From assembly GCA_011109175.1 (NCBI GenBank), contig RDEW01000019.1:310413-374412 (forward strand): a stretch of 64,000 nucleotides of DNA, in the 5' to 3' direction. Positions 54,801 through 64,000 of the stretch are shown here, piece by piece. Source of the DNA: Dicyema japonicum (lineage: Eukaryota; Dicyemida; Rhombozoa; Dicyemidae). The notes under the pieces are model-generated. The model searched no databases. It was not told where the DNA came from and was given only the letters and a program-made list of their open reading frames with translations. Positions within the stretch are counted from its first letter, which is position 1. Each line of letters begins with the position of its first letter. A program made the translations under genes and the position numbers.

Positions 54801-55661
54801 ACGTCCGTAATATATTTTAGAATTGGTTTATCGATAATCCAGAGGAACAAAGGAAGCATTTACAATTACGCACGTGGGCTTGGTGGAAATTATTCCTAAA
54901 GGTCGTCTCGTATATGTATATCAGGTCAAACCGCTCTTGAATGTTGCACGGCAAGAGGATGAAATGAAAATGAAAGAGCAGGAGTTAAAGGAGACTAAAG
55001 AAAAGCTGGAAAAGATCGACAAATTGAAGATAGAATTGGAAGAACAGAATATAAAGCTTTTGAAGGAAAAGGATGAGCTTATAATGCAAATAAAGGGGGA
55101 ACAAAATAGTTTGGACGATGCTCAGGAGATGATTGACAATTTGATCAACCAAAAGTGCGAGATGGAACAGAAAATTAAAGAATTTGAGGATAGAATATTC
55201 GACGAAGAGGACATTAACGCAAAACTGGAAGACTCGAAAATAAAAATGGAGGAAGAAATCGAAAATTTGAAAAAGGATGTCGACGACCTCGAAGACTTGT
55301 GGGCTAAAGTAAATTTCCTGACTAACTCGAAGGCTGAGAGTGATAATAAGAAATACAATGAACAAATCGAGAAAACGAATAAGGAAATGACTAACAAAAA
55401 TGATGAGATAGAGAATTTATTGTAGACCAAGAAGAAACTGGAATTTGAGTTGTCGGAATCCGAGGACAAGTTGAGCGAATCCCTACAAAAAGTTTCGCAG
55501 TTTAGTCAAGCAAATTCTAAAATGGAAAATGAGATTGAAACCGTATTTTTAATTTAAACAAACGCCAGCTTTCGAGCGACCTCACTAAGGAGACGAAAGT
55601 TAGAGCCAACTTGGAGAAAACCAAGTCAAAATTGGACAACGAAGTCAAAACTCTTAAGATT
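51883..55661 (+). CDS. myosin II heavy chain: motor domain and start of S2 coiled coil
   Basis: Exons joined by introns of 22, 25, 138, 25, 27, 22, 22, 23, 24, 24, 25, 24, 24, 21, 23, 23, 24 and 26 nt (first 52102-52123, last 55543-55568). Domains: SH3-like N-terminus ([20 protein letters not shown]), motor start ([25 protein letters not shown]), P-loop [13 protein letters not shown] across an exon joint at 52,611/52,637, switch I NNSSRF, switch [14 protein letters not shown] (53,640), [19 protein letters not shown], relay/actin-binding [14 protein letters not shown]1/SH2 helix [17 protein letters not shown], converter, one light-chain-binding region and invariant-like WWKLFLK then KPLLNVARQ, then about 190 residues of coiled coil. 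Class II by its muscle/non-muscle type loop order. Disruptions: one-base shifts near 52,159, 54,207 and 54,850, and a TAG at 55,423. The start at 51,883 (MNVGFN) or 51,913 (MEVPLT) is uncertain. The tail does not end as a myosin: it continues into dynein. Confidence 0.9.
52446..52583 (+). other. exceptionally long myosin intron with (TAAA)n microsatellite
   Basis: Frame continuity (...AYQNMLQ to [10 protein letters not shown]) places an intron from gttgtctaatagctg to aaaaatttatag, 138 nt, against 20-27 nt for all others in this gene. Its last 80 bp are a TAAA/AAAT tandem run (about 52,505-52,575), which probably expanded a formerly tiny intron. Confidence 0.7.
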
Positions 55662-56592
55662 ATGAAGAATCTTCACGTTGTATTTACTATGAATCCGTCT
55701 GAGGAAGGCCTTAAAGATAAGGCGTCGGCATCTCCAGCATTGTTTAATAGGTTTGTTTATTCAACATTATCAGATGCGTTTTGAATTGGTTTGGCGATTG
55801 GTCTAGAAATGCTCTTTACCAGGTAGCTTCTGAATTCTTGACTCGTCTTGATTTGGAGTCCCAGAATGTATTTATGAAATTAAGACTTTAGTATGATTAT
55901 GATGGTGTGTGTTGAAATGGTCATTCCTAATACTATTTATCCATTAACACTGAGGAACGCTATAACAAATGCAATGATTCATATCCATGAGAGTGTGGAA
56001 GAGTTAATGAAGATTTACGAAGGAAGAAACTTCCGACGACATTTTTGACACCACGAATTACCTTGATTTGATAAATCACTATGTTATAGTTTTTACTCAA
56101 TTTAGGTGTCTATTTTTAATGAGAAAAAGCTTGAAATTAGAAGAACAACAGTTACATATTGATGTGGGTCTTGGGAAAATTAATGAGACTGTACACACAA
56201 GTGACGAACTAAGAAAAATCGTTACAGTCAAACGGGCGGACCTGGATAGCAAAATGAGGCTGCAAATGCTAAGCTACATCAAATGGTGTAATAACTTGAT
56301 TTTTATTCTTAGTTAAGAGATCAAACAGGAGACAGAAAAAAGACGAACAGAGTCGAGCGCAATGAGAGAGGAAATAAATCAGAGACAGAAACAGATAGTT
56401 AAATTCGGAGCTGTCGTTGGTTGAGCCTGCTGTTAATGAAACAAACTTGGTTATAATGTGTAATAATAGTTAGCTGTGAAGAGTATAAAGAGCAGAATTT
56501 GGTAGAGATTAAAGCCTTGAACAGTCCGCCTTCCTCCATCAAGCTTGCAGTTGAATCTGTTGCCACTTTGCTTGGAAAAATGGTTCCTTGAA
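55662..56592 (+). pseudogene. cytoplasmic dynein 1 heavy chain segment (AAA4 to stalk) fused in frame to myosin
   Basis: Directly after myosin coiled-coil residues [11 protein letters not shown] the frame reads [30 protein letters not shown], a 23-nt intron (55751-55773), [20 protein letters not shown], a 24-nt intron (55868-55891), then LRNAITNAMIHIHESVEEL, NYLDLINHY and, after a further intron (gttatag...caatttag), LEEQQLHIDVGLGKINETV, LVEPAVNETN, and EIKALNSPPSSIKLAVESVA before a LINE begins near 56,595. These match the AAA4 linker, the stalk coiled coil and its start near the microtubule-binding domain of cytoplasmic dynein heavy chain. About 250 residues of a >4,000-residue protein are present. 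Four or more frame breaks occur after 55,900. Introns are retained, so this is not a processed copy. Confidence 0.85.
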
Positions 56593-56594
56593 AT

Positions 56595-57020
56595 GAACCA
56601 TCGCAAAACTGACATTGTGGAAGTCAGAATGGAATGCAGATCAAGTGAAACATGGCGAAAACAAACAAACTTGGCTCTTTACTTGGAGACAGTCAAGATT
56701 TTGCCAAAAGGAAAGCCCTCGCTTGGGTAACGATGAACAAGTTAAAGAAAGAGTGGGTTGGCAAACGACAATCCTGCACACCACTTCGTTTGAGACTGTA
56801 TGAAGCCTTTGTCAAGCCGATCTAGTGTACAATTCATCGACCTGAGGAACGTCCAAAATTGAACTACTTGGACTAGACTCTTTCCATCGAAGACAACTTA
56901 GATCCCTACTAGGACTGAACTGGCCAGCAAGAAGTGAAAACGAGTTGAGGAAACTCTCCTACGATTGAGGAGGTTAAGAAATTGGTTCGGAGGATTGTTT
57001 TGAATGCTGCACGAGTGAAA
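56595..57020 (+). mobile_element. LINE-A C-terminal fragment
   Basis: KTDIVEVRMECRSSETWRKQ, then GSLLGDSQDFAKRKALAWVT in one frame, LRLYEAFVKPI, a broken stretch with LNYLDXTLSIEDNLDPY-type text, and EVKKLVRRIVLNAARVKL at the end. It truncates the dynein segment. Confidence 0.75.
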
Positions 57021-57059
57021 TTATAACTATTATATTTTACAAATGTTGTTTATAATAAT

Positions 57060-58080
57060 ATAAACGTGATTTTTATTTCTGCGATAATGGATGAAAATTG
57101 GCAAATAACCAGAAATAAAAACCGTGATACTCTTCAAATTGGGTGCCGCATGGAAACAACATTGTCATCAACGCTTAAATTTTTTATCGTACGTAACTTT
57201 GTAAGATTTTTTGAATGTCTTAAGTTATCTTCACGTTTTATGCGCTTAAACTACAAAAATTGAAATTGCTAAACTTCGTTCAAAAAATGGAGTATTCAAT
57301 TCGATAACTCGCGAGAATGTTTGACACAAGTATCGGAACAATCTCTAGACTCAAGAGAAACATTGTTCCATTCACAAAAATGGACAGATTTATTCAAATG
57401 CAGAGACTTCAGAGTGAATCACTAGTGAAAAGCAGAAAGTTTGGATTCAAAAATTTTGGATGTATTTCAACACTAAGAAAACAAAACGTTCCCATTTCCG
57501 GACCATTAATCCAAAAAATCGGTATTATTGTAATTCTTAAAATCGTTTTATTAGGACTGAAAGTCGCATCTAGAATCTTACTTCAAATTTTTAAGGCTTC
57601 AAACGGATGGCTAGAAAAATAAATTAAATTTTTAATTCGATTTAATATCAAAATTGACAAATATGAAAAAAAAGATTTTCAATTGCGACGAAACGTGTCT
57701 TTTATTCGACGTAGTCCAAAAAAAATTTTTATTCAAAACAATGAAGAATTATTTGGTTTCAAGCAGAGCAAAGAATAAATAACTGTCTTGCTCTGCTGCA
57801 GCTATACAGGATAAAAATTAGACCTTTTGATTATTGGAAAGTTTCATAATCCAAGATGCTTTAGAATTTCCTCCCGTCAAACCATAATGTTGTATTCTTC
57901 ATCAAAAAATGCATGGATGACAAAATATGTGTATAGATGTTGGCTTCATAGGATTAATGAACTTTTTTTATCACAAAATCTGAAAATTATTCTGCTTTTG
58001 GACAATGTTGGGCCTCACAATAATCTTAAGAAAATTATTCTGCTATTGGACAATGCTCACTGTATACTTTGAATCTGCTC
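57060..58080 (+). mobile_element. Tigger/pogo-like transposase pseudogene
   Basis: DNA-binding part: ISGPLIQKIGI and FKASNGWLEK (57,500-57,620). DDE domain: NCDETCLLFDVVQKKFFI in one frame (57,680-57,735; DET/D catalytic region), LLIIGKFHNPRCF (57,825-57,860), NAWMTKYVYRCWLHRINELF and IILLLDNVGPHN (57,905-58,020, second Asp). A short tandem duplication repeats the last motif (KIILLLDNAHCIL). Stops break the frame. It is more complete than the copy at 4,785. Confidence 0.8.
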
Positions 58081-58234
58081 TACGAGATCTCGGGAAGTAC
58101 TACATCGACGAAATTATGGAAATTGTTTACAGCGGTGATATTTACTGTATCAAGTAACAAAGATGCACTAAGACGACCGATGGAGGTAGCACCAGACCGC
58201 CGGCTATATGGTCTTAATTAATGACAATTCGAAA

Positions 58235-58545
58235 CGGATATCGTCGATATCAAAAGGACGGAACCACGCAGTACTGAAAACTAGAGAAACGCCAAAAACT
58301 TGGCTCGTTTTTAACGACTCAGAAGACATTGCCAGAAAGATATTATAATCTACGGTGACTATACAGAAGCTTTTGAAATGTTGCATCACTCCGACTAAGA
58401 TTGTATGAGGCTATCGTGAAATTTATCATTAAATATTTCTTTGGAAAATGGCGTATCTCGAAAACAGATGACGAAGGCTCGACTCCCTTAATAGAAATCA
58501 ACTACATTCTCTCTTGGGATTAAGTGGCTTACACTTTAGTTACGA
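58235..58545 (+). mobile_element. LINE-A C-terminal fragment, decayed
   Basis: Frames read a degenerate GSFLND-SEDIARKILLSTVT, LRLYEAIVKFIIKYFFGKWR and STPLIEINYILSWD, parallel to the copy at 41,150-41,420. Confidence 0.6.
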
Positions 58546-58549
58546 TTCG

Positions 58550-61500
58550 GAAGATGCATGCTGAACTACACTTTACAAATTGGCAGATCAAGGTTCGTGT
58601 AAGACGAACCTTCAATGGGATGCTGGAACTCGTAGCGTAGATGTTGTGCGCATTTCATTTTCAAGTTGAACTTGGTGTGATTCAAGCTGTCTCTGTACCT
58701 TTAAGCTTGTGGAGAAGGATCCAGTTCTGTTTATGTTGTTATGTATTATTTGATAAAGGTCACCCAATTGGTGTTCTAGAAAGGGGGTATGGTTCGTTTT
58801 TATTAATTTTGTGCTTCGTTTACTGTGTTTTTTATGGGTAGGGAAGATAAACGTCTCGTCTTCAAGGAGTTTTGATCAGTTTCGGAGTCTTTCAAAGAGA
58901 GTTGCATTAACTCACCTGGCCTTAATATTTTATTATATGTCACCATTTTGGTTTATATTGCAGTATTCGAAGTAAAATGATGATGTTCCTTATATAGTCA
59001 ATACTCCCATCATCGTTCACAACTGTTTGAACATATTCCTCTTCATTGAGAGTAATCGTGTGTGAGTAAAGCTAGTAGTTTAAGTCCTTATGATTAATTA
59101 GGATAATGCATACGCCGTTCTGCATAAATCAGAAGAAAACCGTACGTTCTTTAACACCTATCAAAGTCGATTACTTCTGTAATCGTCTTTTGAAGTGAAA
59201 TTATTCTCTTAGAAACGAAAGTATAGCTGTGTGATTCAGTTGTCCAACCAGGATAATAATTAAATCATAATAAATTTGAATTAATTAACACCAATTTTAT
59301 ATCCCAGAAAAGTGAACGATTAAGTTAGTTAAATGTTAAATTGAACTCCGCAAGTTCCAAGTACATTATACTTGTTTTTAATGGCACTGCAGACTGAAAT
59401 AACATTATTAATTACGTAATTCACTTGTCCGCCTGCTTCTCTAAATATATTATTTTCTAACATATACAATTTATTATCTTGATAGATATTGTCTATTAGT
59501 TTTGCTTTATATCTATACTAAATATAATATCATACGCCTCTGGATTTCCGAATGAATCGATACAAACGATAGCACTATATTATTATATTAAAAATACTAT
59601 TTTAAATAATAAAGTTGGAAGTAATTTTAAAAATTTGAATAACACTTATTCCTCGAGGAAAGTCTACATTAATTACAAAAAAACTACATTTCTAAGCATG
59701 ATAAATTTTCCGCAAATTCGATCGATATGAATTTGAGGGATTTACATATCAAAATCTCTATAAATTTAAAAAATATATATAACATTCCATAATGGTGGGT
59801 GGGAATGTTTGGTTGTCTACAGATTTCAAACTTTCATCATAATAACCACATCGACTATGAATAATTAATAATAATTACAAAGCATCTAACTTCATTCCCA
59901 ATAATGAAAAGTTAACATAAGGTTCAAATTTAATATTTTGAACTTCTAATCCATTACTTTAAAATCAGGAAGGCCAGTTATTGAATATGTACAATTAATC
60001 CAATATCTTAATAATTTATATTTAATACAGAATTCTACGCAACACTGTTATTCGTTTTTGCATATTCTGTGATGTTAATATATCGAATGACAAGTTTAAC
60101 ACAGAAAAGTGAACATCTATGATGATTAAATACCAAAATAATGAATATACGATAACCACAAGAAATAAAAATTACTACATGAAATACAGTCGTCATAATT
60201 AATTATAATTTTATTAAATAAAGTGTTGGATTAAATAAATAAAATTAAAAAATAATTTAATTAAATTCACACAATTTACATGGTTTTCCGATTTGTTTAA
60301 TAATTTTACCATAAAATTTAATAAATTTGTCAAAAATGTCTAATAACTATGCCTTAATGTTTAGTAACTTTATCAAAATGTTTAAAAATTGTGTCAAAAA
60401 GTTTAATACCTTTTGAATAATGTTTAATTACAGGTCAATTTGCGCAAAAATTAAATTTTAAGTGAATCTGAAGAAAGGCTACACACATTGACACTTCAGA
60501 AATTCACTCACAATAACCAATTCTTTTGTTGTCTATCTGGAAGCTGCTTTTCGTAATTGAGAGCTAAAGCTTGTCCTACTTCTATCTAGGAATTATGATA
60601 TGCGGATGACCTGGATTTTAGTTTTGAATATGATGATATCTATTCTTTTTCTAACAAGAGTACTGCAGGGTAAATGAAATTATTTTTTTCAGACAAGAGT
60701 ACTGCAAGTTAATTAAATTGGTCTAATTTTGGAGAATTAGACGTGAAGTCAACACAAAGCAGTCTGAAGTAGTTAGCAGGAGAATGATAAGAGAATCTTT
60801 TGCCTTCTTTAGAATCAAATAGATGATATTGTTCCAAGTAACGAATGACCAACATTCGCTCTCTCGAATTGATTTTATGTGAAATATTAAAAAATCGAAT
60901 AAGGTAATCGTTTGATGACAAAATAATTTTTTGTGCGATTTTGGCAAATTTGTGCGATCAGGACTGAAAGCTTTTCAACTTCCGATGTTCTTTTCTACTT
61001 GATAGTAAAAAATAGGTCATATTTTTCATTGACAGTAAAATTAGGTCAACCGTTAAAGTAATTTTAAATATACATTTGATGACAATAGATGCTATTAGTA
61101 CTCTTACTATTATTCGCAACCAAATGTGGATGCAATTGTTTATTCTGACCTTGCACCCTTTTCTTATTTCTTGATCAGTGGACGTATAGGAGGACATTCC
61201 CTTAATCATTTAAATGACCAAATTAATTTGAAATCACATTAAGATATGTTTTTGAAATTTGAAAAAGAAAAAGTTTCTTTAACGCAATATGATGCTAGAA
61301 ATCAGCTTCAAGACGACTAGAAATTATTCAACAAATGTTTGGTTGAATGTTTATCCATGTGGTAAAATTGGCAATTTTCTGACGACGAGGCAGTGAGAAT
61401 AGCTGTCCGTCTTGACCTTAATTTTGTGTTAAATAAAAATGGACTTTTGGATGCTGGATCGATGTTTATCATCCTTTAAGCTGATTTATTGCAGATCCCC

Positions 61501-62265
61501 GACATGAGTCACTACTTGACATTAAAAAATGCACTTTCTCTTCTGGCCACCACTAGTTTTTTTTCTATGGCAACGCCCCGAAGCGGAAACAATAATCCCA
61601 TTCGCTAATGGTCGAACCATGGCTTGGGGCGTACACGTGTTAGAAAATATTCTCCAACAAATTTGGCTGATATTTAGTTTATGACGATGAGGATCATTAA
61701 TATAGCCTAGGATCTAGCGGGACTGATTATCTTGTAAGGTAAAATACCTGGCCATTAAAGTCGCTCAATCTTTTATCTCGTAAACTTGATGCTTTCAGTT
61801 AATCTATACGTACAGGGTAAAAACTGAGGAATGTGACCTATTCTATGGACAGCTTTTTTGGTTGAATTTCATCCAAGATTGCTGTCAACTAGTGATCGAA
61901 AACATGCAACCAATTTGTATCCTTCACAGTTGAGAGTTTCGGTCAATCGCGACTGTTGCAGGGAAACATGTTAAAGATAATTTTCAAGCTGCATCGTTTT
62001 CAAAAATGAGGACGGACTCTACTTTTTTGATTTACACAATGCCTTTAATTTGTTCAGAAATAATAATTTTTTTGAATCTAGTATATGTACCCAACTCAGA
62101 ACGTCAAAACGTAAATTCTATAGTGAATCGACTCTTTGCCTTAGGGTCTGATCCAAGCATAGTATAAAATCTCGATGTCCAATGCACGGGAAACTCCGCA
62201 GAGCGTATAGTAATTTCGGTTATCATAAGCTTCTATAAATATTTTATGTCACAGTCTTTTTAATT
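58550..62265. other. gene-poor AT-rich region
   Basis: About 3.7 kb in which I see no conserved protein, no RNA gene and no repeat shared with the rest of the window. Open frames are short and low-complexity (for example 58,641-58,841 and 60,709-61,209). The part 61,440-62,150 is less AT-rich and could be decayed retroelement upstream of the integrase at 62,535. Confidence 0.4.
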
Positions 62266-62274
62266 AATCAGCTG

Positions 62275-62400
62275 ATTATTATTATTCATTACCCCGAGAC
62301 CACAGAGAAAGAAAGACAAAAGAATTGTCAACTAGTTAGGTGATCCCAGTTCCCGGATGCAAACGTGCCATCCAAAGCGTATGCGTCTCCATTGTTCCCA
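62275..62400 (-). repeat. LINE 3'-tail module
   Basis: Plus strand: attattcattaccccgagac, cacagagaaagaaagacaaa, actagttaggtgatcccagt; the complement of the LINE-B tail. Coding text upstream (to 62,530, minus) is not recognisable. Confidence 0.55.
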
Positions 62401-62534
62401 CTGCAAACAGAAGAGTTTTCATTGATTATTGCAGAGGAAGCGATTGGCGACGGAAATTTCTTTGCCAACAGATTTCTTTTGCGTGAAACAGTGAAAACCG
62501 AGTAGGTGTTCATCTTCCTCGCAGGAACATTAGC

Positions 62535-63520
62535 TAAGGAACATTCTATTGGACATCCTGGTGTTTCCAAGATGTGCAATTAATTTGCGAAAAGTACATT
62601 GGCATCAATCAACAAATTATTCGCCATTTTGTATCTACTTGTGATTCCTGCAATCATTTCAATAGTCTAAAGACTTGTGAAGATATTCAAATGATTACCG
62701 TTTCACATAAATTCGAAAGATTTATGGCTGATTGTATAGATCTTCGTAAATATTCTTCCTATAATAAAGAATATAAATTGATTCTTATTATAATTGATTG
62801 TTACTCAAAATTCGCTCGGTCATTTCCTTTAATTAGTAAAACTTCTCAAAATATAAAAAAATTTTTTGAAGACATGTTTTTATCAGTTGGGCCACTGAAA
62901 CATTGCACACGGACAATGGAAAAGAGTTTTGTAACTCTGAAGTTTCACTATTATTATGTGATTGGGGGATAACGGCAATTCATGGTAGACCAAGACACCT
63001 CAATCACAAGGGCAGGTGGAACGCTATATTAAACGCTAAAGCGTTGGTTAGCGAAAACTCTATTTCAATCTAAATCTAATAATTGGATTGACATATTGAA
63101 AACTACTGTTTATAAATATAACATTTCTATTCATCGTGCTACTGGAAAGTCACCTTTTAAGTTAGCTTTATGAATTTTATTTTTAGACTATTATTTGGAA
63201 CTTCGGGATTTAATATTGTTTCTGGGTCTGATAATAAAGTGATCGAATTACCAGCCCAAAGAACTGAACATTTTTCAGATGATGAAATTCAAGAAACTTG
63301 TTCTCTTTCTGAAATCCAATTACATCATCAAACATCAGAACATTTTGAAAATTATAAAAGAAAAGTAAAAGAAAACGCGAATAAAAATTTTCAAACAAAT
63401 CATGTTCAAAATAGGCGATACTGTTTTATCAAATCAGATTTAGATAACAATTTGAAACAAAAAAACATGCCTTGGACAGTTTTTTTGAAAGGGAACATTA
63501 TGTTGTTATAGAGGAACTAT
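62535..63520 (+). mobile_element. decayed retroelement/Ginger-type integrase
   Basis: HHCC zinc-binding segment: GHPGVSKMC then IRHFVSTCDSC (62,540-62,655). Integrase core: FMADCIDL (first Asp, 62,725), LILIIIDCYSKFARSFPLIS, a shifted HTDNGKEFCNSE (second Asp, 62,905-62,940), and a region with two small indels where RPRHPQSQ and GQVERYIKR (catalytic Glu) can be read, then YNISIHRATGKSPFKL. This is the integrase layout of Ty3-type retrotransposons and of Ginger/KRBA2-like derivatives. I see no reverse transcriptase or terminal repeats nearby, so which of the two it is remains open. Frame is broken at least three times. Confidence 0.75.
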
Positions 63521-63524
63521 TACA

Positions 63525-64000
63525 TTTTATCGTTAAGGGAGTTTCCACAGACGAATCAAAAAAAGTTTCAAAATCAAAAATTAAAAGAATTAATTAGGCT
63601 TTAAATACAGTTTATTTGTCTGATAGTAAAGAAGATTTTGATTTTTTTAAATCGTTTTTATATTAAAAGTTGTTAAATTTTTGTTATGATCATTCAATAA
63701 CGGTTCCATTTCTGGTCCATGTATAAGTTCCACTTATTCTGTTAGAGCCATTCTTATTCGTTAGCATACGTTCTTTCTCGTATATTCAAAGATCTGGCAA
63801 ACCTCACGAATGTGTAGTCACTAGGCCATCCCAAGTAAGTACAATCAAGACAATCTTGAACTCTGCGTGGTGTATCAACTCCAACTCCTTTGAAAGAAAC
63901 TTTTAGTTAGCATAAAAAACTTTTTAGTTACCAAAAGAAATGATTTCTATTTTAAAATTTTTCTAATTATATTCTTTTTCCATTTTGATGGCTCATTTTT
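63525..64000. other. unassigned AT-rich end of window
   Basis: Nothing recognisable. May include the 3' part of the integrase-bearing element. Confidence 0.3.

Noticed and set aside
54985-55469. Two long minus-strand frames over the myosin tail
   Set aside because: They are complements of K/E-rich coiled-coil codons, giving Phe/Leu/Ser-rich membrane-like nonsense.
51883-56592. Processed (retroposed) myosin or dynein pseudogene
   Set aside because: About 20 introns are still in place on both sides of the junction, so a DNA-level origin is needed.
58641-58841. 66-codon hydrophobic protein
   Set aside because: Ends and codon use unremarkable, no conserved neighbours, lies in a decayed region.
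1-64000. CRISPR array, prokaryotic operon or phage region
   Set aside because: Spliced eukaryotic genes and LINEs throughout; no regularly spaced direct repeats.

Overview
The window is nuclear DNA of an AT-rich invertebrate animal. It carries spliced animal genes (a muscle/non-muscle type myosin II, cytoplasmic dynein heavy chain, NUP50, INTS9, DNA polymerase kappa, EBP2, a tetraspanin, an ANKRD26-like ankyrin protein) in a mass of decayed LINEs, SINEs, hAT and Tigger-like DNA transposons. The telling feature is intron size. Almost every intron I can place from protein conservation is 20-27 nt long with GT..AG ends. Introns in the 20s of nucleotides are known for dicyemid mesozoans, so a dicyemid (Dicyema-like parasite of cephalopods) is my best guess. 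This is inferred from intron size and gene content, not from a marker gene.

Layout. 1-1,090: composite dispersed repeat. 1,092-3,570 (-): ANKRD26-like ankyrin/coiled-coil gene with about 18 tiny introns. 3,600-8,150: LINE fragments, a Tigger remnant, a tRNA-derived repeat. 8,253-9,017 (+): intact EBP2. 9,560-12,070: decayed LINEs and a tRNA-type SINE. 13,207-13,801 (-): SAP-domain protein. 14,000-18,430: LINE broken by a SINE and a hAT element, then more LINE pieces. 18,717-20,136 (-): NUP50. 20,340-30,000: repeats, Tigger, several LINEs. 30,340-31,112 (+): tetraspanin. 31,180-31,940 (-): R2-type endonuclease and LINE pieces. 32,782-34,998 (+): INTS9. 35,200-42,390: LINEs broken by two hAT insertions with clear 8-bp target duplications. 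43,272-44,878 (-): DNA polymerase kappa. 45,770-50,960: two head-to-head LINEs. 51,883-56,592 (+): myosin II heavy chain that runs in frame into cytoplasmic dynein heavy chain. 56,595-58,545: LINE and Tigger. 58,600-62,270: gene-poor. 62,535-63,520 (+): decayed integrase.

The host genes are unrelated housekeeping and cytoskeletal functions with no operon logic: ribosome biogenesis (EBP2), nuclear transport (NUP50), snRNA processing (INTS9), translesion synthesis (POLK), motors (myosin/dynein). EBP2, NUP50 and the first POLK exon are clean, whereas later POLK, the tetraspanin, INTS9 and especially the myosin-dynein region carry single-base frame breaks. Whether these are pseudogenes or consensus errors cannot be settled from sequence alone.

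The most unusual observation is the myosin-dynein junction near 55,660: the myosin S2 coiled coil reads directly, with no intron or stop at the joint, into the dynein AAA4-to-stalk region. Second is the uniform micro-intron architecture. Third is a 3'-tail module that appears to be shared by LINEs and SINE-like repeats.
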